NCBI GenBank assembly: GCA_019240125.1
Contig: JAFAYW010000129.1
Span: forward strand, 1 to 64,000
From: Alphaproteobacteria bacterium
GTDB lineage: Bacteria; Pseudomonadota; Alphaproteobacteria; ATCC43930; CGMCC-115725
Length of the DNA stretch: 64,000 bases
Direction: 5' to 3'
In this document: piece by piece, positions 52,642 through 60,659 of the stretch
Layout of the letters: each line of letters opens with the position of its first letter
Numbering within the stretch: position 1 is the stretch's first letter
Translations under genes and position numbers: made by a program
Notes under the pieces: model-generated
Database searches by the model: none
Seen by the model: only the letters and a program-made list of their open reading frames with translations
What the model was told of the DNA's origin: nothing

Positions 52642-53427
52642 ATGGCGGCGGTGCTGAAGAATGCGGCGCGCGAGCGGCTCGATGCCGGGGAGCTGGCGCT
52701 GGGGGTCATCCTGCGGCAGGCACGTACCGTCGATATCGCGCCGGCGATGAAGGCCTGCGGTTTCGACTGGCTGTTCCTCGACCTCGAACATAACTCGATG
52801 GACGTTGATATGGCGGTGCAGATCGCCGTCGCGGCGCTCGGCGCCGGCATCGCACCGGTCGCGCGGGTTCCCGCGGGGCAATTGTGGATGGCGACCCGGT
52901 TTCTCGACGGCGGCGGTCTCGGCATCGTTGTGCCGCATGTCGATACGCCGGAGGAAGCCCGGAAGATCGCCCAGGCGCTGCGTTATCCGCCTCTCGGGCA
53001 CCGCTCGGTCGCCGGCGGATTGCCGCATTATGGCTACGATAAACTGCCCCTTGCCGAGACGTGCAACGGCATCAACGCCGCGACGCTGGTCATCGTGATG
53101 CTCGAAACCCCGACCGCGATCGCCAATGCCGACGCCATTGCCGCAGTGCCAGGTATTGATTCGCTGCTGATCGGCACCAATGATCTGGCGATGGAGCACG
53201 GCATTCCCGGCGGCTTTGCCGATGAGCGCATTGTTGCGGCCTATCAGACCGTGTGCGATGCCTGCGCCAAGCACGGCAAGTTCGCCGGTGTCGGTGGTAT
53301 CGGCGACGAGGCGTTGCTGCGCCGCTACATCCAGATGGGCGTTCGCGTCGTATTGCCGGGCAGCGACCTCAATTTCCTAATGTCGGCGGCGAGCACGAGC
53401 GCGGCGACGATGCGCGCCTGCCTCTGA
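52642..53427 (+). CDS. HpcH/HpaI-family aldolase
   Basis: 261 aa. The ATG at 52642 is preferred over that at 52630 because GGAGGGG (52633-52639) is its ribosome site. TIM-barrel class II pyruvate aldolase: WLFLDLEHNSMDVD (catalytic and metal Glu/Asp), VARVPAGQ, GGGLGIVVPHVDTPEEA, and the Mg-binding Glu in VMLETPTAIAN. Typical of 4-hydroxy-2-oxo-acid aldolases, which make pyruvate plus an aldehyde. No hpc pathway genes are nearby, so the substrate is unknown. The DMT transporter gene overlaps its stop codon. Confidence 0.9.
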   Translation: MAAVLKNAARERLDAGELALGVILRQARTVDIAPAMKACGFDWLFLDLEHNSMDVDMAVQIAVAALGAGIAPVARVPAGQLWMATRFLDGGGLGIVVPHVDTPEEARKIAQALRYPPLGHRSVAGGLPHYGYDKLPLAETCNGINAATLVIVMLETPTAIANADAIAAVPGIDSLLIGTNDLAMEHGIPGGFADERIVAAYQTVCDACAKHGKFAGVGGIGDEALLRRYIQMGVRVVLPGSDLNFLMSAASTSAATMRACL

Positions 53428-54371
53428 GTACCGATACGCCCGCGGGGTCACGCCCGGCGGGCGCGCCAGCGGCAAAGACAATCGCGAGCGGCGGGCGGGA
53501 GCAGCCGGACATCCTGCGCGGCATCCTGTTGATGTGCGCCGGCGTCTCGATGTTTCCGTTCCTCAACGCCAGCGTAAAGCTGCTCGGCGCACACTACCCT
53601 GTCTCGCAGATTGTCTGGGCGCGGTTCACCGGACACCTGCTGGTGATGCTGGCGGTCTTCCTGCCGAAATACGGCCGGCGTCTGCTGGCGACGCGCAGGC
53701 CGGGTGTACAGATCGGGCGCTCGCTGCTGATGCTGACGAGTAATTCGCTATTTGTCTTGGCGATCGCGACGGTGCCGCTGGCAACTGCCTCGGCGATTGG
53801 CTTCACCTCGCCCCTGATCGTGACCGCACTCTCGGTGCCGCTGCTTCATGAAAGCGTCGGCGTTCGGCGTTGGACGGCGGTGCTGATCGGATTTGCCGGT
53901 GCGCTTCTGGTGATCCGGCCCGGCAGTGGCATGCATGACCCGGCGGTCTTGTTGTTGCTCGCATCATCGGCGGCTTACGCGCTCTACCAGATCGCGACCC
54001 GCTGGGTCAGCATCTACGACGATGCTGCCACCGGAATTGTATTTTCGGCGCTGCTCGGCTCGCTGGCGATGAGCTTTGTGCTGCCCTTCGTGTTTGTCTT
54101 GCCGCGGGCACCGCTCGATATCCTGCTGTTCTGCTGCCTCGGCCTGTTCGGTGGCTTTGGCCATTACCTGGTGATCCGTGCCTTTCAGGCCGGTCAGGCC
54201 GCGGTGATCGCGCCGCTCGGCTACGTCGAACTGGTCGGCACAACGACACTGGGCTACCTAATTTTCGGCAATTTCCCCGACCTCCTGACCTGGATCGGAG
54301 CCGGCATTATCATTGCGTCAGGTGTCTATATCGCCCTGCGCGAGCGCAAATTGCGCAAGGCAGGGCGATAA
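53424..54371 (+). CDS. DMT-family (EamA) transporter
   Basis: About 315 aa with ten predicted membrane helices in two EamA repeats (ILLMCAGVSMFPFLNASVKL to GHLLVMLAVFLP; AAYALYQIA to IIIASGVYIALRE). A start is not obvious: CTG at 53424 would overlap the upstream stop as CTGA, and the next ATG at 53529 would remove part of helix 1. It is probably coupled to the aldolase gene and may export or import its product or substrate. Substrate unknown. Confidence 0.8.
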   Translation: MSTDTPAGSRPAGAPAAKTIASGGREQPDILRGILLMCAGVSMFPFLNASVKLLGAHYPVSQIVWARFTGHLLVMLAVFLPKYGRRLLATRRPGVQIGRSLLMLTSNSLFVLAIATVPLATASAIGFTSPLIVTALSVPLLHESVGVRRWTAVLIGFAGALLVIRPGSGMHDPAVLLLLASSAAYALYQIATRWVSIYDDAATGIVFSALLGSLAMSFVLPFVFVLPRAPLDILLFCCLGLFGGFGHYLVIRAFQAGQAAVIAPLGYVELVGTTTLGYLIFGNFPDLLTWIGAGIIIASGVYIALRERKLRKAGR

Positions 54372-54385
54372 GAGAGGCCCTGTGC

Positions 54386-54931
54386 CTACGGCAGCAACAC
54401 CTTATTGACGACCATGATCACCCCATTGCTTTGAAACACATTGGGGATCGTCACGGCAGCGCTGCCTCCCTTGGAATCGGTGACCATGAGCGTGCCACCG
54501 CTTTCCGAGATGGTCAGCGGCTCGCCCTGAGCCGTCTTCAACGAGACGCGACCGCCCGGCGTTGTCCGAACGGCATTCTGCAGCGAGTTCAAATCATAGC
54601 GGCCCGGCACCACGTGATAGGTCAGGACCGAGGTTAATTGCCCCTTGTTCTCCGGCTTCAGCAGGGTATCGACGGTTCCCGGCGGAAGGGCGGCGAACGC
54701 CTCATTGGTCGGCGCGAAGACGGTAAACGGCCCGGGGCCGGACAGCGTCTGCACCAGGCCAGCCGCCTTGACGGCCGCTACCAGTGTCGTGTGGTCTTTC
54801 GAGTTGACGGCGTTCTCGATGATATTCTTCGTCGAATACATCGGTGCGCCGCCGACCATCACCTGCGCCATCGCGCCGGTAGCGACGCCGATCGCCAGTG
54901 CCGCCGCGGCGGCAATCGTTCTGAATTTCAT
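54386..54931 (-). CDS. Secreted fasciclin-domain protein
   Basis: 181 aa. Signal peptide MKFRTIAAAAALAIGVATGA, cleaved near AMAQ. One fasciclin (FAS1) domain: GPFTVFAPTNEAFAALP (H1-like) and LTYHVVPGRYDL (H2-like), followed by IPNVFQSNGVIMVVNKVLLP. Such proteins mediate adhesion or bind lipids. It is directly downstream of the ECF sigma/anti-sigma pair and in the same orientation, 103 nt away, so it is the most likely target of that sigma factor. Confidence 0.93.
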   Translation of the reverse strand: MKFRTIAAAAALAIGVATGAMAQVMVGGAPMYSTKNIIENAVNSKDHTTLVAAVKAAGLVQTLSGPGPFTVFAPTNEAFAALPPGTVDTLLKPENKGQLTSVLTYHVVPGRYDLNSLQNAVRTTPGGRVSLKTAQGEPLTISESGGTLMVTDSKGGSAAVTIPNVFQSNGVIMVVNKVLLP

Positions 54932-55034
54932 GGAAGCACCCCATTCGTTTACGGATGCACATCACCAACTAAGCGATGTACCGCGCTCTTTTACGCGCTT
55001 GACGTTGCGTTAGATGCACCCGAAACGCAAATTT

Positions 55035-55742
55035 TTATGGGGCATCAAGCGTTTTCCCCTGCCAGAGGATCGGGCCCGTGGCTCGACCGGTCGGAGAGCC
55101 GTTTGGCGGCTCGCGTGTCACGGCGAGGACCCCGCCGGCTGGCGGTAGATCCGCGCTGCTGATCACAAATGTTTGATCGGGGGTTTGCGGCAACAGACCG
55201 AGCGCCCGCGGCGCCTCGCCCGACGCGATCCCCCACAGCTCCAGCGAATGAGCCGGATCGGGCGAGATGGGTCGCATCGCGGAAAGCCGGACTTCACGCG
55301 CGTTGCGCGTCGCGAGCCAGACCGGGTCGCCCGCCGGGTCGGCCAGAATCGCAACAACGCTCGGATGCCCGGGACCGCTGCCGAGCCAGATGTAAAGAAC
55401 CGCCGCCGCCAATGCTCCCGAGGCCGCAACCGCCAGACCACGCCAGAACGCAAGCTTCTCGAGCCACCGTTCTGCGATGCCGGCCTGGCGACGCGGTGCA
55501 ATGTCCCGCGGGGCGGCTGGCAGCCAGCGCTCGATGGCCTGCCACACCCGCGCGGGCGGGGTTTCAGGCGCGGTCACCGCCGCCAGCGGCGCCAGCCGAA
55601 GGTTCCACTCCGCAACCCGGCTTTGAATATCGGGTTCGGTGTTCATCAGCCGCTCAAATCGCAGCCGCACCCTTACAGGCATCGTGCCGAGGACGTATTC
55701 TGCCGCGAGGCGGTCGCGCAATTCGGGGCTGGTGTACCTCAT
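55035..55742 (-). CDS. Anti-sigma factor, RskA-like
   Basis: 235 aa from the ATG at 55742, overlapping the sigma stop by 4 nt (ATGA). N-terminal cytoplasmic zinc-less anti-sigma domain (ELRDRLAAEYVLGTMPVRVR), one membrane helix (GLAVAASGALAAAVLYIWLG, about residue 110), and an extracytoplasmic C-terminal domain of the RskA class (SPDPAHSLELWGIASGEAPR, QTPDQTFVISSADLP). It holds the co-encoded sigma factor at the membrane and releases it on proteolysis in related systems. Confidence 0.9.
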   Translation of the reverse strand: MRYTSPELRDRLAAEYVLGTMPVRVRLRFERLMNTEPDIQSRVAEWNLRLAPLAAVTAPETPPARVWQAIERWLPAAPRDIAPRRQAGIAERWLEKLAFWRGLAVAASGALAAAVLYIWLGSGPGHPSVVAILADPAGDPVWLATRNAREVRLSAMRPISPDPAHSLELWGIASGEAPRALGLLPQTPDQTFVISSADLPPAGGVLAVTREPPNGSPTGRATGPILWQGKTLDAP

Positions 55743-56284
55743 CCGTCGAGGCACCGTTGCAGGCGCTCCAGGCTGCGGCGGATCCAGCTCTTGACGGTAC
55801 CGACCGGAACCCGCAGCTGCTCCGCCAGCTCGTCGCGCGTCAAACCATAAACATAGGCCAGCGTCACCGCGCGGCGCGGCATCGCCTCGAGCTGATCGAG
55901 GCAGCGCTGCAATGCACGTGCCTCGGCGCGGCCTTCGGTGCGATCCGCAGCCGGCACGGCGGCGAGCAGCGTTTCGGCGTCTGCGACCGCACGGCCTTCG
56001 GGCCGAGCGGCCCGGCGCCGCGTGTAGTCGATCGCATTGTTGCGCACAATCGAAACCAGCCACGCCATGGCCGAGCCACGCTGCGGATCAAAGTCCGCCG
56101 CCTTAACCCATACGGCGACGAAGCTCTCCTGCAAGATGTCCTCCGCGATCTCCCGGCGACTGCTTATTCGCAGCGCAATGCCAAAAAGTTGCGGGGCGGC
56201 CTGCCGGTAGAGTTCGGCAAACGCAGCCTGATCTTGCCGCGCAGTGCGGTGAATCAGATCCGGAAGCGACGAGGAGCCCGTCAT
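55739..56284 (-). CDS. ECF sigma factor, SigK-like
   Basis: 181 aa with region 2 (LYRQAAPQLFGIALRISSRREIAEDILQ, VAVWVKAADFDPQRGS...AWLVSIVRNNAIDYTRRR) and region 4 (LEAMPRRAVTLAYVYGLTRDELAEQL...VGTVKSWIRRSLERL). It most resembles the SigK/ECF19 group, which pairs with RskA anti-sigma factors. The downstream order sigma, anti-sigma, fasciclin also occurs with mycobacterial sigK, rskA and mpt70/83. Translationally coupled to the anti-sigma gene. Confidence 0.92.
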   Translation of the reverse strand: MTGSSSLPDLIHRTARQDQAAFAELYRQAAPQLFGIALRISSRREIAEDILQESFVAVWVKAADFDPQRGSAMAWLVSIVRNNAIDYTRRRAARPEGRAVADAETLLAAVPAADRTEGRAEARALQRCLDQLEAMPRRAVTLAYVYGLTRDELAEQLRVPVGTVKSWIRRSLERLQRCLDG

Positions 56285-56386
56285 GACGCCCCGTTCAGCC
56301 GAAGCGGCGCCAGGTCATCACGGCGCGGGGCGGCCATACTGTGAACAGCCCGCGGAGAGCCGCCGGTGCTCGCGAGACCGGCCCTC

Positions 56387-56617
56387 TCAATGTTGACTCG
56401 GCTCGTTCAGTATTTGCGCTAACAAGGCGCGAACCGACTGCAGCTCGGCGCGAATTCCCTCTAGCGCAGCACGGTTATCAGGTTTCTCCGACCGCCGACG
56501 AGTCTTCCGCGGTTTGGGGGTTCCCGCCAGATCAGGGCCAATCGGTGCGGTCGGCGCTGATTCGTCGGGAGGAACGGTGGGCGGATCAGCAGGAAACAGA
56601 CTGGGACTATTACGCAC
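56387..56617 (-). CDS. Possible small protein with helical C-terminus after the transketolase-like gene
   Basis: 76 aa if it starts at the GTG at 56617, which overlaps the preceding gene's stop by 8 nt. The N-terminal half is proline-rich, followed by the basic TPKPRKTRRRSEKP and an amphipathic helix (ALEGIRAELQSVRALLAQIL) with leucine spacing. The helix suggests a real product; the overlap geometry suggests coupling to the transketolase-like gene. I do not recognise it. Confidence 0.4.
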   Translation of the reverse strand: MRNSPSLFPADPPTVPPDESAPTAPIGPDLAGTPKPRKTRRRSEKPDNRAALEGIRAELQSVRALLAQILNEPSQH

Positions 56618-58967
56618 GGGCCACCCGCAAACAGGCGCGTGCGGCAGCATCGATAATCGCGTCGGCATCGAGACCATAGACCCGGTACAGATCGGGGATG
56701 TCGCCGGACTGTCCGAAATGGTCGATGCCCAAGGGCACGATGGAATTGTGCGACACGGCACCCAGCCACGACAGCGTCGCCGGATGGCTATCGGCCACGG
56801 TTACCAAAGCGGCACCTGGAGCAAGCCGCGACAGCAGGCGCGCGACGGCACAGTCGGTTCCGACCGCTAACGAGGCGCGCCAATCTCGATGCAGGGAGCC
56901 CGGCGAGGTTATCGCCAACAAGCCCACACCCGGGACGTCGTCTGCCAGCGTCTCCCATGCCGCAAGTGCCTCCGGAGCAACGGCGCCGCAATAGGCGATC
57001 GCCAGCGTCGCGCCCGGCGCCGGCTCGCGCAGCCAATAAGCGCCATCTATTATCGCCTGCGATGCGGCTTTATCGAGCGTCCGTGGCGGCTGCGGCAGTG
57101 GCCGAGTGGAGAGCCGGAAATAGACCGACTCGCCATCCTCCTCCTGAATTTCCGCAAACGCCCAGCGTAGCAATATCGCCAGCTCATCGGCATAGGCTGG
57201 TTCGTAGGCGAGCAAGCCCGGTTGACCCAGCCCGACGAGCGGTTCGACGACCGATTGGTGCGCCCCGCCCTCGGGCGCCAAGGTGACGCCCGAGGGCGTC
57301 GCGACCAGGATGAAACGAGCGTCCTGGTAGAGTGCGTAATTCAGCGCATCGAGACCGCGCTTGATGAACGGATCGTAGATCGTGCCGATCGGCAGCAATC
57401 GCGCGCCGAAGAGCGGCCCCGCCAGCCCGAAGGCACCGAGTTGCAGGAAAAGATTATGCTCGGCGATCCCCAGCTCGAGGTGCTGACCCTGCGGTGTCAT
57501 CGCCCAGCGCTGCGCCGACACGACCTTCTGCTCGCGAAAGATGTCGGCCCGCTCTGTGCGATCGAAAATGCCCCGGCGATTGACCCAGGCTCCGAGATTG
57601 GTCGACACAGTCACGTCGGGCGACGTCGTTACGATGCGCGAGGAGAGCGGCGTGTCGCCGGTCGCCAGACTGCCGAGCAGCCGGCCGAATGCTTCCTGCG
57701 TTGATAGCCGCTCGCCGCGCGGCGCCGGCAACAGTTCCGGCACCGGCACGGGCGCGCTCTCATGCTTGCGGGTGCCAGCCAGAGGCCGCGACGCGAGAAA
57801 CTCCGTCAGTTCCTCGGGCGAGCGCTCGAGGCCGGCGAACGGCTCCCATTCGGCACCGGCTGGCACGCCCATGCGCTGCTGGAACAGCGCCATCTGCTCC
57901 GGGTTCATCAACCCGGCATGGTTATCCTTATGGCCGGCGAAGGGCAGTCCGTACCCCTTGATGGTATAGGCAATAAAGCAGGTCGGCTGATCGTCGGTTA
58001 CCGCGTTGAACGCATCCAGCACCGAGCCCATGTCGTGCCCGGCCAGATTGGTCATCAAGGCGCCGAGTGCCTCATCGTCATGCTCCTCGAGGATGGCGCG
58101 AATGCCGGGATATCGGTTGAGGTCGCGACGCAACTGCTCCCGCCACCCCTCCCCGCCCTTGTAGACCAGTGCCGAGTAGAGCGAATTCGGGCAGGCATCG
58201 ATCCAGTCGCGCAATTGCTCGCCATCGGGGCGGGAAAACGCGGCTTGCAACAGGCGGCCGTACTTCAATGTGACGACACGCCACCCGAACATCTCAAATA
58301 AAGCGTCGATGCGGCCGAACAGCCGATCCGACACGACCGCGTCGAGGCTCTGGCGGTTATAGTCGATGACCCACCACAGATTGCGGACATCGTGCTTCCA
58401 GCCTTCGAGCAGCGCCTCGTAGATGTTGCCCTCGTCAAGCTCGGCATCCCCCACCAGGGCGATCATCCGGCCAGGCGGCGTTTCGCTGGAGATCAGCCGG
58501 TGCGCTCGCAGATAATCCTGCACCAGTGACGCAAACAAGGTGATGCCGACCCCGAGCCCGACCGATCCGGTCGAGAAATCAACGATATCGCCGTCCTTGT
58601 TGCGCGACGGGTAGGCCTGAGCGCCGCCCAGAGCACGGAACCGCTCCATCTTCTCGCGGGTCTGCTGACCCAGCAGGTATTGCAGGGCGTGGAACATCGG
58701 CGAGGCATGCGGCTTTACCGCCAGTCTGTCCTGCGGCCGCAGCACATCGAGGTAGAGCGCCGTCAGGATCGTCGAGAGCGAGGCGCTCGAGGCCTGGTGA
58801 CCGCCGACCTTGAGCCCGTCGCGGCTCGGACGCAGGTGATTCGCGTTGTGGATCATCCAGGTCGACAGCCACAGCGCCTTGCGCTGAAGCGTTTCGAGCA
58901 GCGCGAGTTTATCGATAGGGGTCGACAGCGTCTCGCTGGTGCGTCCGCCGGGCAGAGCCCGCAGCAT
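56610..58967 (-). CDS. Transketolase/AceE-like thiamine-diphosphate enzyme
   Basis: 785 aa. It belongs to the transketolase superfamily and resembles homodimeric pyruvate dehydrogenase E1 (AceE) more than classical transketolase: KVGGHQASSASLSTILTALY near the start, the thiamine-diphosphate site ALVGDAELDEGN...WWVIDYN (GDx...N, about residues 175-205), the TIKGYGLPFAGHKDNHAGLM loop, and ELGIAEHNLFLQLG (conserved Glu of the second subunit domain). No dihydrolipoyl acyltransferase or dehydrogenase genes are adjacent, so whether it works in a 2-oxoacid dehydrogenase complex or alone is unknown. Confidence 0.85.
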   Translation of the reverse strand: MLRALPGGRTSETLSTPIDKLALLETLQRKALWLSTWMIHNANHLRPSRDGLKVGGHQASSASLSTILTALYLDVLRPQDRLAVKPHASPMFHALQYLLGQQTREKMERFRALGGAQAYPSRNKDGDIVDFSTGSVGLGVGITLFASLVQDYLRAHRLISSETPPGRMIALVGDAELDEGNIYEALLEGWKHDVRNLWWVIDYNRQSLDAVVSDRLFGRIDALFEMFGWRVVTLKYGRLLQAAFSRPDGEQLRDWIDACPNSLYSALVYKGGEGWREQLRRDLNRYPGIRAILEEHDDEALGALMTNLAGHDMGSVLDAFNAVTDDQPTCFIAYTIKGYGLPFAGHKDNHAGLMNPEQMALFQQRMGVPAGAEWEPFAGLERSPEELTEFLASRPLAGTRKHESAPVPVPELLPAPRGERLSTQEAFGRLLGSLATGDTPLSSRIVTTSPDVTVSTNLGAWVNRRGIFDRTERADIFREQKVVSAQRWAMTPQGQHLELGIAEHNLFLQLGAFGLAGPLFGARLLPIGTIYDPFIKRGLDALNYALYQDARFILVATPSGVTLAPEGGAHQSVVEPLVGLGQPGLLAYEPAYADELAILLRWAFAEIQEEDGESVYFRLSTRPLPQPPRTLDKAASQAIIDGAYWLREPAPGATLAIAYCGAVAPEALAAWETLADDVPGVGLLAITSPGSLHRDWRASLAVGTDCAVARLLSRLAPGAALVTVADSHPATLSWLGAVSHNSIVPLGIDHFGQSGDIPDLYRVYGLDADAIIDAAARACLRVARA

Positions 58968-59112
58968 GGGTCAGCTCCTTATTGGTAAGCGCAGGCGATG
59001 GCGCGCGGGCCGGCGCCCATCAGGGCGTCGTCGCCCTATAGTGCCGCTTTGATTGGGTGTCGAGAATGCTTAAATAGAGTGACAAGGTCGAGACTGGGAG
59101 ATCAGCTGCACC

Positions 59113-59472
59113 ATGAGCGACGCAACGACGGCGGCTGCGGCCGACCGGCAGATTGTGATTACCGATAGTGCGGCCAAGCGCATTGCCGCGCTGAAACAGC
59201 AGGAGGAAGCGACAGACGCCTTCCTGCGCATCGCGGTCTCGGGCGGTGGCTGCTCCGGTTTTCAGTACGGCCTCAGCTTCGACGATCAGCAGAATCCCGA
59301 TGACCGGGTCTTCGAACATGATGGGGTGCGCGTTGTGGTCGATGATACCTCGCTTGACCTGCTCAACGGGGCGGAAGTCGATTTCGTCGAGGATTTGATG
59401 GGTGCCTCGTTCCAGATCCGCAATCCGAACGCCGCCTCCTCCTGCGGCTGCGGCAACTCCTTTTCGCTCTAG
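59113..59472 (+). CDS. erpA: Iron-sulfur cluster insertion protein ErpA/IscA family
   Basis: 119 aa A-type carrier. Three conserved cysteines are in SGGGCSGFQY and SSCGCGNSF, with the latter as the usual C-terminal CxC. It receives 2Fe-2S or 4Fe-4S clusters and passes them to apoproteins. N-terminal residues are an Ala-rich extension. Divergent from the transketolase-like gene and 51 nt upstream of xthA, so a common transcript is possible. Confidence 0.93.
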   Translation: MSDATTAAAADRQIVITDSAAKRIAALKQQEEATDAFLRIAVSGGGCSGFQYGLSFDDQQNPDDRVFEHDGVRVVVDDTSLDLLNGAEVDFVEDLMGASFQIRNPNAASSCGCGNSFSL

Positions 59473-59523
59473 GGCCACTGTTTTGCGAGCGCTCCTCGCG
59501 ATGACGACAGCGGGACCCAAGCC

Positions 59524-60306
59524 GTGAAAATCGCCACCTGGAACGTCAATTCGGTGAAGGTGCGACTGCCGCATCTGCTGGCTTTTCTGGAAGACACCAA
59601 GCCGGATGTGCTGTGCCTCCAGGAAACCAAATGCCTGGTCGAGGAGTTTCCGCTGCTGGAGTTGCAGGGGCTCGGCTATCGCGTCGAGGCGATCGGCCAG
59701 CGCTCGTATAACGGCGTTGCTATCCTATCCCGTGAGCCGCCAACCGAGATGATCAAGGGCCTTCCCGGCTACGCGAACGACGAGCAGGCTCGCTATATCG
59801 AGGCCGCTTTCCGTGGCGGCGACGGCGAGGTGCGCGTTGCCTCGATCTACCTGCCGAACGGCAACCCGAGCGACACCGACAAATTCACCTATAAGCTCGA
59901 ATGGATGGATCACCTGCTGGCGCGCGCCGAAGCGCTGATGCAGCGCGAAATCCCGTTTGTCTTCGCCGGTGATTACAACATCTGCCCCAATGACGACGAC
60001 GTGTACGACCCCGTTGCCTTCCGCGATGACGCGCTGTGCCGCATCGAAAGCCGCTCGCGCTTCCGTGCCCTGCTCAATCTCGGGCTCAGCGACGCCTATC
60101 GCCTGTTCCACCGCGAGACGCATCGCTACACATTCTGGGACTATCAGGCCGGGCGTTGGAACCGCGACGAGGGGCTGCGGATCGATCACCTGCTGCTATC
60201 GCCGCATGCGACTGACCGCATCGTTTATTGCGATATCGACAAAGCCCCGCGCCGCAAAGACCGTGCCTCTGACCACACCCCGATCTGGTGCGAGCTGGCC
60301 GCCTGA
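59524..60306 (+). CDS. xthA: Exodeoxyribonuclease III
   Basis: 260 aa, GTG start at 59524. AP endonuclease and 3'-5' exonuclease in base-excision repair. Family motifs in order: KIATWNVNSVKVRLPHLL, VLCLQETK (metal Glu), the catalytic GDYNICP (about residue 151), SRFRALLNLGLSDAYR, GLRIDHLLLS and the final ASDHTPIWCEL with the catalytic His. Cytoplasmic, complete. Confidence 0.96.
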   Translation: MKIATWNVNSVKVRLPHLLAFLEDTKPDVLCLQETKCLVEEFPLLELQGLGYRVEAIGQRSYNGVAILSREPPTEMIKGLPGYANDEQARYIEAAFRGGDGEVRVASIYLPNGNPSDTDKFTYKLEWMDHLLARAEALMQREIPFVFAGDYNICPNDDDVYDPVAFRDDALCRIESRSRFRALLNLGLSDAYRLFHRETHRYTFWDYQAGRWNRDEGLRIDHLLLSPHATDRIVYCDIDKAPRRKDRASDHTPIWCELAA

Positions 60307-60332
60307 CAGCTTCTTGTGAGGCCACGAGGCGA

Positions 60333-60596
60333 TTACCGAACCGTATCGGCGTCGCGCGGCGGCAGGTCGCCATAGGCAACGACGCCCCCGCCGCAGGTCT
60401 GGCGGTGCAACCATGCCGGCGCCGCGACATCGCCGCCATGCGAAACATTATCATAGAGATAGACCGGCCAGCCCAATACGAAGACGACATTGCTGACGAC
60501 GTCGCGGTTCGCGTTCGGGCAAGGCCCGGTGGCAAAGAATCCGATCAGCAGGAAGATGATGCCGATCACCAGATAGCCGCCGAATAATCCGCGCAT
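60333..60596 (-). CDS. Small membrane protein of unknown function
   Basis: 87 aa from the ATG at 60596. One strong N-terminal membrane helix (YLVIGIIFLLIGFFATG) and a second hydrophobic stretch (VVSNVVFVLGWPVYLY). Cysteines at GPCPN and QTCGGG. Resembles small inner-membrane proteins of unknown role; no homologue I can name. It lies between xthA (convergent) and addA (64 nt upstream end to end). Confidence 0.6.
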   Translation of the reverse strand: MRGLFGGYLVIGIIFLLIGFFATGPCPNANRDVVSNVVFVLGWPVYLYDNVSHGGDVAAPAWLHRQTCGGGVVAYGDLPPRDADTVR

Positions 60597-60659
60597 GGGT
60601 CGATCCTTCTGCCACCTCTAAGGAAAAGGACACGCACCGGGGCCACTCGGTTCCCTGCG

